DNA of 64,000 nt, taken from positions 372,001 to 436,000 of the forward strand of contig JAPTMU010000156.1 of NCBI GenBank assembly GCA_028583405.1. The letters run 5' to 3'. Both the position numbers and the translations under genes were made by a program. Source of the DNA: Pogonophryne albipinna. Lineage: Eukaryota > Chordata > Actinopteri > Perciformes > Artedidraconidae. Under the pieces are notes generated by a model. The model was not told the DNA's origin. It ran no database searches and saw only the letters and a list, made by a program, of their open reading frames with translations. Each line of letters opens with the position of its first letter. Position 1 is the first letter of the stretch. This document shows, in pieces, positions 1 through 12,205 of the stretch.

Positions 1-128
1 CCAGACTCAAAGTTAAATTGTTTAACCTGATGCCCAGGGAGGGGCAACCAACATTTTCCCAACACAAAGCAATTGAGCGCCTGGCTTGTAGAAGGCATAG
101 GTTAACCATTTTTCTTTCCCTAACCCAG

Positions 129-260
129 TGGTTCTCAAACCTTTTCCATCAGGCACCCCTTTGGAGAAAAAAAAAAGTTGGGCCCCCCCAACACAAATAG
201 TCACGTAATGGGCCAAGTTAATATTTACAAAAATATATCAATATGAACGTATTAAAAAAT
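129..260 (+). mobile_element. hAT-like transposon end (fragment)
   Basis: The sequence from 129 begins CAGTGGTTCTCAAAC, the kind of terminus (CAGNGG...) seen in many fish hAT elements. No matching right terminus or transposase was found, so only an end fragment can be claimed. The rest of 1-500 is AT-rich with no coding signal I can defend. Confidence 0.35.
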
Positions 261-499
261 CACTTTGCTAGAACAGTGACAATAAAACAATGCTCCATAA
301 GTCTGTGTGCTCAAAAAAATAAAAACATAATACAATTTTGCAATCCCAATAAGTTATAATACTTTTCCACTTTGCAATCTGTGCAAACAAATGAAAAGAA
401 AGAAAATGCATATATTTGGCAAATAAGTGTGTCTTATCACAGGTGGCTGCAATGAGCCTGTTTTGCACTGCACATTTCTTCAAAACGGGGTTGCAGGCT

Positions 500-918
500 C
501 AGTGGCGGCGCCAGAGATTTTCTTTTGGGGGTGCTGTTGGGTAGCGTGACGTTTCATAGAGGCTGCTCAAATATTTAGGGGTTCCCATTAATGTACCGGT
601 CGCTACAGTTGAACTTTCTACTGCAACAATGCCCACGCACATACACAGTACACTCGTGACTGTTACAATGAAGGCTCGATAATCAGCTCATGGCATATAG
701 GTGTAAGCAGAGGTAAAGTGCTATTTGTATAGGCGTGTGGCCCTAACATCATCTAGGGGGGTCCCCTGAAAATATTAAAGTTAAATGCATCAATTTGGTG
801 CACTTTGAGTGCAAAATGAAGAGATCTATGGATATATCTCTCAACACCCATATGAAACAGAACTGTAAGCAGATTTTCTTTTTCTTTATGGATATTTTAC
901 AAATCGCTCCCCTTTAAA
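500..918 (+). mobile_element. non-autonomous hAT copy, truncated
   Basis: It starts CAGTGGCGGCGCCAGAG. That is the inverted complement of the right terminus of the complete hAT element at 36351-37589. The following 400 bases track that element's 37120-37589 end in reverse complement, including the segments about cases of a GCACTTTGAG-type motif and a tail near TTTACAAATCGCTCCCC. The other half of the element is missing. No coding capacity is seen. Confidence 0.65.
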
Positions 919-1109
919 GAGCCTGTGACAGCATCCCAACAACTGTTGTGCAATGAAATATTGGGCTACTAGTCATCTCGAACCGTCAGTTTAAAAAAGA
1001 AGGTGCGATACCGTTCCGATAAATATTGAGATCGAACGGCAATGTCCGTGGCTGTCTCCTCCTGATTGGTGGAGTTGGCCCAATAGCCGTAGCATCACTT
1101 CTGTGACGT

Positions 1110-1302
1110 CATAGAAGTGTTCAAATCCGGATCAGTCTGTATCAGATCCGTTGCAGCCCCTTTTTAAGAGATTTGGGTATGGAGGAAAATAGAGAGGGTT
1201 GTGTTTTCTGACACTTGGTGAGTTCCCTGGAACACCGGGGACACATATTCATGTATAAAAGACATACAAAAGTGCATTTTGCATGATCGGTCACCTTTAA
1301 AG
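1110..1302 (+). mobile_element. right end of TTAA-type MITE
   Basis: This stretch matches the last ~190 bases of the element at 17799-19079: the same ACACTTGGTGAGTTCCCTG block, the same GTGCATTTTGCATGAT block, and a terminus reading ...CACCTTTAA. The left half is absent. It abuts the L2 fragment that follows. Confidence 0.6.
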
Positions 1303-2447
1303 AACTCATTATACCCTACTGTCCAACTAGGGCATTGCGTTCCAAGAATGCAGGGTTGTTGGTTGTTCCTAGAGTCTCTAAAAGTACAATGGGAGCCAGA
1401 GCCTTTTCTTATCAATCTCCACATTTGTGGAATCAGCTTCCAGTTTGTGTTCGGGCGGCAGACACCCTATCCGTTTTTAAGAGTGTGCTTAAGACCTTCC
1501 TTTTTGATAAAGCTTATAGTTAGGGCTGATTAGATTCAGCCCCTAGTTTTGCTGCTATAGGCTTAGTTTGTCGGGGGACACGTTACTTCTTCCTTCTCTC
1601 TGTCTGTACCTGTGTACTCATGTTCCGAATAACCCAGCTTCCCCACATTTTATTTGTGGTGTCTATCTACGGCGGGATCCTGAGTCGTGGCTGATCCTGT
1701 TGCTGTGGTTCTGAGTCCTGGATCGCAAGCCCTGGATCTTGAGTCGTGGCTGTGCCTGTTGCTGTGGTCCTGGATCATAAGTCCTGGATGGATATCCTCG
1801 TGGATTCATCTTCTTATTATAGACACATGCATTTCCAAACATTTGGACTACCTATGTTGTGTATGTATGTAAATGTATTATCTTTTCAATTTACACATGG
1901 CATCTATTGCACGTCTGTCCGTCCTGGGAGAGGCATCCCTCCTCTGTTGCTCTCCCTGAGGTTTCTCCCATTTTCCCCTTTAAACTGTGTGTTTTCGCCG
2001 GAAGTTTTTCCTTGTACGATGTGAGGGTCTAAGGACAGAGGGTGTCGTATTGTCATACTGATATTCTGTACAAACTGTGAAGTCCACTGAGACAAATGTA
2101 ACATTTGTGATATTGGGCTATATAAGAAAGCCCTGTTAAGAAAGTTAATGTACAAATTCATGTGTCGCCTAGAAGATTCTAACAATCATGTTATCTCGAT
2201 TTTAATTAACCCTGTGAAGAGTTCTACCCGGTTCTCTTCCATGATTTGGAGACATTGGCGCAATAGCCTCTACAGACCGTGAGCATGTGTGGCTAGCTGT
2301 GATTGGACTGATTTTATGTTTTTATCTGTTTGTTTTTAGCTTTTTATCTTATTTATTGATGTGTGTTTTGTCTTTTTTGTATGTGATATGGACCTTGAGT
2401 CTGGAATAAAGATTGGAATAAATAAACATTGATTGATTGATTGATAG
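1303..2447 (+). mobile_element. L2-type LINE, 3' end
   Basis: The frame ending at 1523 carries the C-terminal signature of fish L2/CR1-like reverse transcriptases (aromatic-Ser-x3-P-x-LWNxLP, then FKSxLKTFLF). A 3' UTR follows, with TGATATTGGGCTATATAA and a (TTGA)n tail at about 2430-2447. The tail sequence recurs at 32656-32736. Between about 2115 and 2420 the UTR is interrupted by another A/T-rich tail-like sequence. The copy is 5'-truncated and dead. Confidence 0.7.
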
Positions 2448-2654
2448 TTCAAGGCAGACTGGTTCACAGACTCCTGTTTTGCCAATCCAGTGCTTAAACA
2501 AATATTTCTACACCCCTGGCTGAAATGTCCCTAAAATGAAGTCCTAGTTCGAAATATATCTCAAATAATGTAAGCACTTTTTTTCCCATTGCCCTTTAGT
2601 GGCTTCTTACAATACAAAAACAAATGCAAATATTTTATTTTAAAAAGTAAAGTT

Positions 2655-2805
2655 GTTTCAAGTCATCCGTCTCAAGTCTAAGTCAAGTCTCAAGTCATGA
2701 ATACCAAGTCAAAGTCAAGTCGAGTCTTTTTATCAATGTTAGTCAAGTCTCAAGTCTAAAAATATGCGACTCGTGTCAAGTCATGTGACTCGAGTCCCCC
2801 ACCTC
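2655..2805. repeat. TCAAGTC-type simple/minisatellite repeat
   Basis: Many TCAAGTC units are interspersed with GACTCGAGTCCCCCACCTCTG. The same block lies upstream of the zinc-finger exon at 19838 (about 19525-19650), and a remnant lies beyond the one at 41398 (about 41555-41580). It therefore belongs to the duplicated intron of this gene family. The rest of 2450-2988 is intron-like and shows no other signal. Confidence 0.6.
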
Positions 2806-2988
2806 TGATATATACTGTGGTTAGAATGGTGCCGTATCAAATATAATACAAATATAATAAACAAACAGTCATTACAAGTATTTTGTTTACTGTATATTAA
2901 TTAAGTATTAATTTAGTTTTTATTTTGTTAACTCTATGTATTCATGCTTTTGAGATTTACATTCTCTCTTTCTCTGTCTCTGTTTTAG

Positions 2989-3894
<906 letters not shown>

Positions 3895-4790
3895 CCCATC
3901 GTGTATTTTCCTAAATCTGACTAAAACATTTTTATGTTCTAACCAGCGTTCACACTATGCCAAAACAAGGCCACAGAGATGCTATTTCTCCCGATGTAAT
4001 TCAAATCATTGTTCTACTATGCTATGTTTCAACCATGGTTTTCTAATAGTCTTGTTATTCCTTTTATAAAATAGTATATGTTCAGGATTAAACTGCTAGC
4101 TTCGTTAAGCTGCATCGAAGGAATTTAATTTAATTCTTCATTAAAGGTGGGGTAGGTAAATTTGAGAAACCGGCTCGAGATACACTTTTTGTTATATTCC
4201 ATGGAATGCTCTTAACATCCCGATAGCAATGAATATCTTAAGTGCTTTCACAAAAAATCCATAAAAAAATGTCATCTGTGGAAGCCGTAGTACTGTAAAA
4301 AGCACGACCAATCTTAGCCGGCCCGGCTAAAATAACTGGATGGCCTACCTGCCTGTCAGCCTTCCATCTGTGCACAAACTTATCTTGTGCCCTCATTGGT
4401 CATGTGCGCGTTCGTGTGTGTTGGAGGAAGTAGCAGATTTCTTCCGGCTGTGTATTTTCAAAATCTAGCGCACTCGAGCTGGTTTCTCCAAAATTACCTA
4501 CCCCACCTTTAATCTGCCGAGTAGGTTCTTGAATAATCTGTTTTGATTCTGTTCTCTTTTATTTCAAATGATCAGAATGTACCAAAAATAAAAAAGGCCT
4601 TAGAAACAGACTTACATCACATTGTGTTTTTCGGCACATTATAAACATAGTCCTTTTTTTAGGGCCGATGACTGCTGGATGAAATGTGTCACTCAAACTT
4701 TTTTTCATTTCAATGAAAAATATACTTTTTAACTCAGTGTGTTTGTCCTGGTTTGTTCCCAGTGAAGGACTCCAACACACAATAAGGTAT
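3895..4790 (+). other. conserved 3' flank/3' UTR of zinc-finger locus 1
   Basis: After the stop codon, 3895-4140 and 4513-4790 match the flank of the minus-strand zinc-finger locus (40060-40669, reversed), including the CATGATG...CAAAACAAGGCCACAGAGATG region. The shared sequence shows that the two loci arose by duplication of a block much larger than the exon. Locus 2 shares only the first ~90 bases before an insertion at 20658. Confidence 0.7.
4141..4512. mobile_element. 372-bp MITE with TTAA target duplication
   Basis: The ends read TTAAAGGTGGGGTAGGTAA and TTACCTACCCCACCTTTAA, with imperfect inverted repeats of about 40 bp (AGAAACCGGCTCGAG against its complement CTCGAGCTGGTTTCT). It is flanked by TTAA on both sides and carries no ORF. 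The paralogous locus has a single TTAA at the same place (40420-40423), which confirms the boundaries. TTAA targeting suggests piggyBac- or Kolobok-type mobilisation. Confidence 0.85.
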
Positions 4791-4794
4791 TAAC

Positions 4795-5926
4795 CTGTTA
4801 AGCCCCAAGCCTGTTTTTCAGATCTCAGGCTCAAAAATGACATTCCCAGAACAAATGACTACTTCTAAACGGGGTAAATTGATAATCTTTTTTCTCAAAG
4901 CAATGATAACCCTGTGAGTTGGATGTAGAAGTGTCAGAGTTAATATAGATTTTTTTATTTTAAAGTTAATTCAGATTGAACATAGTAAAACAATGTAAAT
5001 CATAGTGTCCTTCCAAAAAAATTACTTATCGTGAAAACCACCCTTGAATGATGGGATAGTAGACTAAAAGCTTTAGGAATTTATATAACATATAATAAGT
5101 ACCCCTGTATCAAGATTGATGCAAAACAAATTAAATGTGACCTTTTTAGCGAGATTTAGAAAAAAACACCCACTTCTGGGTTCATTTGGGTGCATTTGAC
5201 CTATCTCTGGTCCCCCTTGGTCGATTTTGATGATTGACATCTCTTTTTAACCGCTAGAGCCACTATAATCAAGGGGAAGTTCCTAAAATCCATCTAAACA
5301 TTACCCATTGGTGAATGAGTGACGCGCAGCCATAAATCCCTCGGAACCGGAAGCTGCGATACACTCTGGTGGCTATCATTAGCAACTAATATGAAATCTC
5401 CGTTTTTGACATAAAAATGGAATGATGGATTATCAGTAATCATTTCATAGTGACACAGACACATTGGATTAACCATCGGATTAACCCTCAGCAGCGTTTT
5501 TATCGTTTTAATGCCATTGAACACGACTTTTGATCAGAATAACAGCTAAGGTGAGACAATCTCCCGTGTTTGCTACTTGTTGTGATGTCTGTGTTTGCTT
5601 CCCCTGTCGCGAGTTCTGATCGCTCTGTGATGATACTAATACCTATAGAATCTGTGGAATCTTTAATCTGATATCTTGTATGTGCAGTTCCGATAAGTAA
5701 TAAGGGTATTTTTACCTTGAGTTCTGTGCTAAGTGCGTTAGCATTTTCTCGCTCGGGGCTCATTTAGACGCTTCTTGTGAGACTTGTGTTTTGTTTCGGT
5801 AAAAATGGTTCGTATGGTCGGTTAGCTGACATGAATAGGTTTTTAAATATTAAGAAGACCTAAGACACAGTTTCGTGAAGAAACACCCCACAGGCCCTGG
5901 ATTAGGGGCCTCTCGGACTTAACAGG
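4795..5926. mobile_element. possible TIR element
   Basis: The left end reads CCTGTTAAGCCC, next to TTAA at about 4790. The right end reads GGACTTAACAGG at about 5914-5926, giving an inverted repeat of about 12 bp with one mismatch. The interior has no recognisable ORF. A second TTAA does not flank the right side cleanly, so the call is tentative. Confidence 0.35.
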
Positions 5927-7655
5927 TGCTGGGAAAGACAAAGTGATGTATTGCAATATTAATTGATGAAGCTAGTAATACAATTTACAGTATAGAATAG
6001 AACAATTAAGTGTTAAAAATAGCAATTAATACCTTTCCTCTGCAGTTTGCTCCATTTTGTCTTCTGGCTCAGACTGGCTATCAATAATGATAGGTGCATA
6101 CACATGTGTTTAGTTGCTGCAGTGAGAAGACAGTTGAAAAATTACTTTCAAATATATAATATATGCATGACAGTCATATTTACAAAAGGATGTCGACCCT
6201 CTTCCGTTTTTTTTAATACATTGGGTTCTAAACTGACAACAGCACTTTTGTCATGCACAACCCTTGTAAACATTTGAAATGGATGCAAGAAACTATCTGA
6301 TCTTTGAAAAATATGTGTGGGTGTTTTTTGTATCATCTTCACGAAGATGTTGTGGGTGTCATTTGGAAATGTATAAAATTATAATTGTTCTGCTTCCTGG
6401 CAATGTTACCCACTGTGATTGGAGGCTATACAAACAAACAAATGTAAAAAATAAAGATACACACCAAAACAACTGTGTCACGATGCAACTGTCAACATCG
6501 TTTATCTATGGAAGTTGTTCTGACCTGGGGCAGATTTGACCTCTTCCTGGAATGGGGTTGGTGCGCCATCATATTTGTACCCAAGAGATAAGTGCAGTTG
6601 ATCTAATGACAGTGTCATTAGCACACAAAGGTATTTATTGATTTAATGTTCACAAATTCAAACTTACATGGTATGATTACATGTGTTTTTGACTTTGCAT
6701 ATCATTTTTGTATTTGCAGCGTTTTTATGTTGTGTTTGTTTTCGGGATTTGTGTGTTGTATTTAGTTTGCATAATTTCTGTAAATGCAGTATTTTTTGGT
6801 TGTATTTGTTTTCAGGGTTTGTTTTTGTTTCATTATTTGCAGGTGTTTCCTGCTTATGTATGCGTTTTTGGCCATTGTTCAGCGTTTGCACCTGCCGGCC
6901 ACCGTAGTAATATGAGCATTGTAGTTCAACCCAGAGCCCTATAATAGAAAGAGTTACAACATCTCCGTTCACTCCAATGGATCTTTTTTTTTTTTACAGC
7001 AATGGCGGATCAGGGAGCCTCTTAATAGTTCCCGGAGGTTAGAGGCAAGGCTAGCAGCGCAATAGAGTTGCATCATAATAGACCATTTGTGATGGACTTT
7101 TAAAGGTAAGAAGACGTTTAAGATTTATGTTGCGGATATTATCAGCACATCTGAGTCAAATTAACATGTGTATTAAAGGATGTTAGTGGATTATCCCTAA
7201 ATCTACTGATTTAGGGAACGTTTACAGATAACAGATTGGGCTAGGATACCGGATAAAGTTAGCAACACACGTTAACCATGAACAGCCTCTTAATCCGTTC
7301 TGCTAATGTTATTTCATCCAACGTTGTGGAATTAGAGAAAAAGGGCTTCTTAACGTGCTTTTATCCGGGGTGGAGGGAGTTAAATATAACATTGGTGCGT
7401 GTGATTGTAGTGGGTGGAGGTGGTGAAATGAGGATATCCATTTTGGAGTTCAAGCTGGTATAATATAGTTAATGTTACACAATAATAAGGAAGAGAGCTA
7501 TTTTTGTGATACATTGCTATTGATATGGATTTAGAGTGCATATTTGAGACTTCCAAACTGTAAACAAAATCATTACTTATGAGTGAGTGTTTTAAGCAGA
7601 GCGATATAATGTCATTGTGATTCTGTTGATTATTACCTGTCTGTATTATGTTGCA
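5927..7655. other. no recognisable gene
   Basis: AT-rich sequence with a TTTG/TGTT-rich patch (6680-6880). Only short ORFs are present, without homology I can name. No RNA gene or repeat structure was recognised. Confidence 0.5.
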
Positions 7656-7990
7656 GCTCAGCTGATTTTGGATTGATGGCAAAGGGAGATGGACTTAAGT
7701 GAGAATGAAAACACAAGGTACATTTCTAATAGGTCAGCAATTTCCTATCGTATAGGTCACTATATAGATGTATCCAACCCTTTATCCTGTCTTTGTCTCC
7801 CTCTTTCAGCACAATAACCCCAGGGGGATTCAATGGAGCCTGAAGACCTGCAATGAGACCCTCACCCTGCACCTGAGTCTCAACTCCCAGAGTTTTGCAA
7901 GCCTCTCCCTGTTCCTTATTTTTTATTAAACAGACATTACGCTTCCCAATGGCGTGGTCTTCGTTTTGTGAAAAATATGATTAGGCCTAC

Positions 7991-8152
7991 CTCACATATT
8001 GTGTTGCTGTTGTTGTCTGTTGTGATAGTTAAATTGCTCCTGCTGACTTGAGCCAGCCATTGTTTCCTCCTTTCTGTATCAGTGGGGAAGCCGTACATTT
8101 GTACTCCTTTCTCTGAGCGATTGGAGCATCCCCCGGTAGCACAGCAAACCAT
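7991..8152 (-). CDS. THAP-domain protein, first coding exon
   Basis: Reading leftward from ATG at 8152, 54 codons begin MVCCATGGCSNRSEKGVQM and continue with YGFPTDTERRKQWL. This matches the start of the THAP zinc-binding DNA-binding domain: the N-terminal Met-x-x-Cys-x-x-x-x-Cys, the aromatic-FP block, and RRKQW. The exon ends ...ICE at a consensus donor (GTAGGC from 7990), phase 0. The second zinc pair of the domain (C-x2-H) is therefore split by the intron: the Cys is here, and the His must be in the next exon. No convincing second exon was found down to 7000. THAP proteins are nuclear DNA-binding factors or relatives of P-element transposase. The function of this one, and whether it is intact, cannot be told. 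Confidence 0.7.
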
Positions 8153-8224
8153 GGGGGAGATGGGTCCTTCTCAGGTCGATTAAATGGAATCCTTGCGTCC
8201 CTCACTTGCATAATTTCCCTGCGT

Positions 8225-8350
8225 TTAGTCCCTCCCACCAGGGAAGCATGGAGAGACGCAAGGAAACCACGAGAAGCAGGGAAATGAGTTTTAAGAGCAA
8301 TGGGACGTCCTTTCTTCCGGAGCGTCAGTCACGTGAATCGACGTCCGTTT
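8225..8350. promoter_or_regulatory. GC-rich promoter-like region upstream of THAP exon
   Basis: This short stretch has several CpGs. It contains TTCCGG (ETS-like), CACGTG (E-box) and TGACGCCG (CRE/ATF-like), just 5' of the minus-strand THAP start. These are motif resemblances only. No TATA box was noticed. Confidence 0.35.
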
Positions 8351-8699
8351 GTGATGACGCCGCGCAGCTGTTCGTCTGACAGCAGCCAGCTCTGTCCCCG
8401 TTATTTTCACAAACACCCCCGCCTCTGTTAGTACACATTTACTGACACAAACATTTGTATCATCTGTTGTAGACCCAAATACATTAAATAAAATAAGAAC
8501 TCATTCTCAAAAAAGATAAACGCCATTCTTAAAATGTTTAAACGAAAAAAGCGATCATGAAAATGTTTTTTGACCACTTTGCTGTTCAGATATATCACAT
8601 ATTTGTAACTAAATGATACATGAATTGAAACAAAACACAGTATAGACTGAGGAGTGACTCTCGTGAGTTTCATGTGTTTTCTTCACTCTGCTGGGAAAC

Positions 8700-8868
8700 G
8701 GCTCTCATGTCAAGAAGCATCACTGCATCGTCCAATCAGTGAGCGATAGGCGGGGCGAATATCTGTGGATTTCATCGGAGGATGGTCTGGTGATTCCTCG
8801 ATTATCGCTCCTCCATTATCGATCCTCGGTCCTCCGGCAGAAATAAGCGCCATGGGACGGTACTCAAG
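8700..8868 (+). promoter_or_regulatory. promoter-like region with CCAAT and GC box
   Basis: A CCAAT box (8732-8736) and the GC box GGCGGGGC (8749-8756) precede a possible coding start at 8869 by about 120-140 bases. A CTTCCGG ETS-type site sits just inside at 8886. With the THAP promoter this could form a divergent promoter pair, but the 700-base separation leaves that open. Confidence 0.35.
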
Positions 8869-8987
8869 ATGGCGCAGAGAAATCAACTTCCGGTGATACC
8901 GAGGAGCGAGGAAATGAAAATAATCGACCTGAGAAGGACCCTATATGCCAGGACAACACAGAGGAAAAGGCACAGACAAACTGCATG
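8869..8987 (+). CDS. possible first coding exon, unidentified
   Basis: ATG in a good context (CAAGATGG) opens a basic 39-codon frame starting MAQRNQLPVIPRSEEMK. A plausible donor (ATG/GTATGC) lies at 8988. The unspliced frame stops at 9084. The sequence upstream is promoter-like. I do not recognise the protein and found no second exon. It could be a chance ORF in a transcribed 5' region. Confidence 0.3.
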
Positions 8988-9128
8988 GTATGCTATTCAA
9001 TGTTTATTGAATTCCGTTCATTTACATGGATGTTCAAAAGACAACACATTTAACATCATCATGCTGCTGCTGCTAGTCCTTTGATAGTCACCTGTCGGTC
9101 TCCTGTCCTTTCTGAAAGTCATAAAGAT

Positions 9129-9385
9129 TACATTAGTCATTTAGATTACTGATGTCCTCAATTACCATGGGATTACAGAAACCACCATGAATTAAAGAAA
9201 TGGTAGAAATTAATCTAATCTGAATTTTGAAGCATTCCTTCCCATCCCCTCCCTCTAAATATATCAATAAACATTAGGATGTGATGCTCCTGACTACCAT
9301 ACAAGTTTAAGAAAATCATATTTGTTTTAAAGAATTCAAAGCAATAAACAACAGCAACAGACTCTTTAACCAAGGCAACGTTAGC
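9129..9385. repeat. dispersed repeat, copy 1 (empty DIRS site)
   Basis: About 250 bases beginning ACATTAGTCATTTAGATTA are nearly identical to 27551-27795. Here the sequence runs through ...AAGGCAACGTTAGCC. In the other copy it is broken after GGCAAC by DIRS copy 1. The identity of the repeat is unknown. Confidence 0.75.
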
Positions 9386-9903
9386 CTAACATGTATATGT
9401 TAAAAAGGCAGGTAAGATAGCTGTTCACACTATCTATGTATATTTTCTACTTTTTTAATGCTATTTTATTTCAATTTAAGATGTTTACATTTTCGATTGT
9501 TTAATTATAGTCTTTTAAATGTCTTATGTACAATGCCTTGTCTTTTGCTGCTGCAATGCAAACGTTTCCCAAATTGGGATCATTCAAGTACTTCTTATCT
9601 TCATCCTCAAATATTAGCGAATTTTACTTTTTTTTTTAAACATAATGATGTAACTACATACACATATCGATATGTTGTATAAATATTGCAAATCAAAACC
9701 TTTCTTGACCACTAATTACCAAAAATCGCAGTTCTATCTCCTGTTATTAATGCATTCAAATGGCCCGCCACGAACTTCCGGGAACAATCTGAGGGTGTTT
9801 CACAATGTGGAGGACATGTCTTCCGAGCGTCTTGCTTCAGAAGCAAGGCGAGAATACTTCCTGGCATTCGTAAACAAAGAGTGGAACAGGCTAGCAAGTG
9901 TGC
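9386..9903. other. no recognisable gene
   Basis: AT-rich sequence, then the start of a GC-richer unit near 9770. No ORF that I can name and no structural RNA were recognised. Confidence 0.45.
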
Positions 9904-10408
9904 ATTGGTCCGTGCGCAAAGCATTGTGGGGATTTTAAGACCGCAGAGTCTACACATGTGCAGCCTCGAAATTTCTCCGAATGAAGTACGCCGGGCTCGA
10001 TAGATTTCCAAGTATGCTGGACATTGGAACAGTACTTCGGCGGCACTCGATGACGTAGTATGCTTCAAATAGTGGCTCTGGAGCAGCTTTACTCGCGATT
10101 GAGAAACACCCACTTGCTTCAGAAGCGAGGCAAGAATCCTTCCTAGCCTCGGAAAATGAAGAATTGTGGAACAGGCAATTGTGGAGGTGTGCGTCATATG
10201 CGAGGCCCCGCTTTAAATGGAGCGTGATTTCCGCCAAAGATCTGGAAATTGGTCCGTGCGCAAAGCATTGTGGGGATTTTAAGACCGCAGAGTCTACACT
10301 TGTGCAGCCTTGAAATTTCTCGCTACGAAGTACGCAGGCCTCGGTAGAATTCCAAGTATGCTGGACATTGGAACAGTCATTCGGCGGCACTCGATGACGT
10401 AGTATGCT
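9904..10408. repeat. tandem duplication of ~160-bp unit
   Basis: 9904-10063 and 10248-10408 share long blocks in the same order: GGTCCGTGCGCAAAGCATTG, GACCGCAGAGTCTACAC, AAGTATGCTGGACATTGG and GGCGGCACTCGATGACGTAG. The unit spacing is about 345 bases. The overlapping minus-strand ORFs follow the repeat and are probably not genes. Confidence 0.7.
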
Positions 10409-10416
10409 TGAAATAG

Positions 10417-10545
10417 TAGGCTTGTTTGAGATGAGCTGTGGCTCGCCTCGAAAGTAGACGAGAATAGCCGATTGCAGCCGGGGGAGGTCTCAAAAAGCTC
10501 GCCTGAAGTCGGACAGCTCGGGCTGAAGTCGAATAGTCCATTTAG
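10417..10545. mobile_element. left end of TIR element (partial copy)
   Basis: It starts TAGGCTTGTTTGAGA and follows the left end of the element at 52981-53954 for about 120 bases (CTCGCCTCGAAAGTAGACG, AAAAAGCTCGCCTGAAGTCG). The right terminus is missing. Confidence 0.6.
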
Positions 10546-11168
10546 CTTAGGAACCTTCCTAACGGAGTGAGATGTCCCGGAAGTCCCTCAGTGGCAGCCA
10601 TGATAAGAAAGGAGGTTTCAAACTTCCTTTATAACCTCCTTTAGCTTAGGAACCACTGGACCTCCCTAACGCTGAAAATGCTGCCCCACAATGCCTTGCA
10701 GCCGCAGCATTTGCCGTCACACAACAGTCGGCCATTCACGGAAACAAACGATTATGACGGAGAAATTATATCATGAAAGTTACGGTGCTTATTAAGCTTT
10801 TTAAAACGTATGTGGTAACTTGGTAAAGTGCTTTGTTTTGAACGATCATCAGTATTATAATCAAAAAGAGAAATATGAACGTTAGTTTTTACTGAAATGA
10901 TAAAATAAACAGGGTTCGTACGGGTGCTTGAAATCCTCGAAAGTACTTGAAATTTGACGTGGTGTTTTCAAGGTTGGGAAAGTGCTTGAATTTTGGGAAT
11001 GGTGCTTGAAATTGAGATAAAGTGCTTGAAAATGTAAATGCTTTACTTTTACAATAAATTGCTGTCTGACTGAATAGTTCGCTTTTTAGATTAAAATAAA
11101 ATAATTGCTTCGCTTCTACATAAAACAGCTCCGCTGCGGCCTTCCCGCGCTATGCGCGTGACCTGCAA

Positions 11169-11402
11169 GTGTTTGTTACGTGTGACCTGGGCATTCTGAT
11201 GAGAGTGATAGATGACTGTGTGCCAGGAGGTTGCAGTTTCAACGAGCGTTGGCTAGCAGAAGACAAATACAAGCCATGGCTAAGACGAGGGTCATGCCCA
11301 CGAGTAGCCTCCTGCAAAGTTTGCAAAAATAACGATGCGAGAGTCTGCACAGACGAGCCTCATGAAAGGTACGCCGTAGTAGAGCATTTTAGATTAGGCT
11401 AA
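11169..11402 (+). pseudogene. hAT transposase N-terminal remnant (BED-like finger)
   Basis: The 77-codon frame contains FNERWLAEDKYKPWLRRG followed by CKVCK. That is the W..D..F/YK.WLR...C.LC pattern that opens many fish hAT transposases before the BED-type zinc finger. The second half of the finger (H-x-H/C) and the catalytic RNase-H-like core are absent. The remnant lies within the element bounded at 10910 and 13076. Confidence 0.5.
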
Positions 11403-12205
11403 CGTTGCATGTTACGTTTGTTTAAGCTAACGTTAGCAAGCTGAATAGCGAACTCGATTGAGGGATAATAATAATTGCAGGGGACAATCATTTCAGAGGA
11501 GCGTACCTATGTTATGTGCGTTACAGTCGCCATCGTGTGGTGTTCAGAGGATGAAGCACTCACGGCATTTCGTGTTATAGTCACGAAATATAATCTATTG
11601 ATTCGCCACAGCGATTTTGAAAGCAATGTATTTCTACTGGTAGTATGTTTCGTGCCTAAACCAAATGTGACTTGATCTATCGAAATCAGTCACATTGACC
11701 CGAAGACACATTTTCGTTTGTATTACTGGTCTGGGGGAAGCTCGCGAGTGTGTTTTGTGTATTTTTGCGTTTGTGTACCGGGGAAACACTCACAAGAAAC
11801 ACCGGCTGTTGTTATGCTTGCTGTGACGTTACATTAGTCCGTTCTCCGCTTGTAATTATGCCGTTACAAGCTGAAGTTCAAAATTGTATTTATCATCTGA
11901 ATTTGCCGAAACAAGTTTAATATTTTGAAAGCCAATACTTTGTTTATTTGAAAACAGATGAAAACAAACTGTCTTTTATATAAAATTGAAGTATTATACA
12001 AGTAAAACTACATTTTGCTTTAATCCCATGTAATTGTAGAATGAACACAGTCTTCCTTTGAAGATGTATAAGTCAGGTGTCTTGAGTAGCATTACCTACA
12101 AATCATTGTACCCATTTGTAAATATTATTTTCCACTTGTTACCATTGTGAGTCTATTTTTATGCAGCTCTGCGTGATTTTGTGGCTACAATCCAGAATAC
12201 ACTAC

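Noticed and set aside
9712..10390. 161- and 146-codon minus-strand frames
   Set aside because: They track the tandem duplication, share no known motif and overlap each other in different frames.
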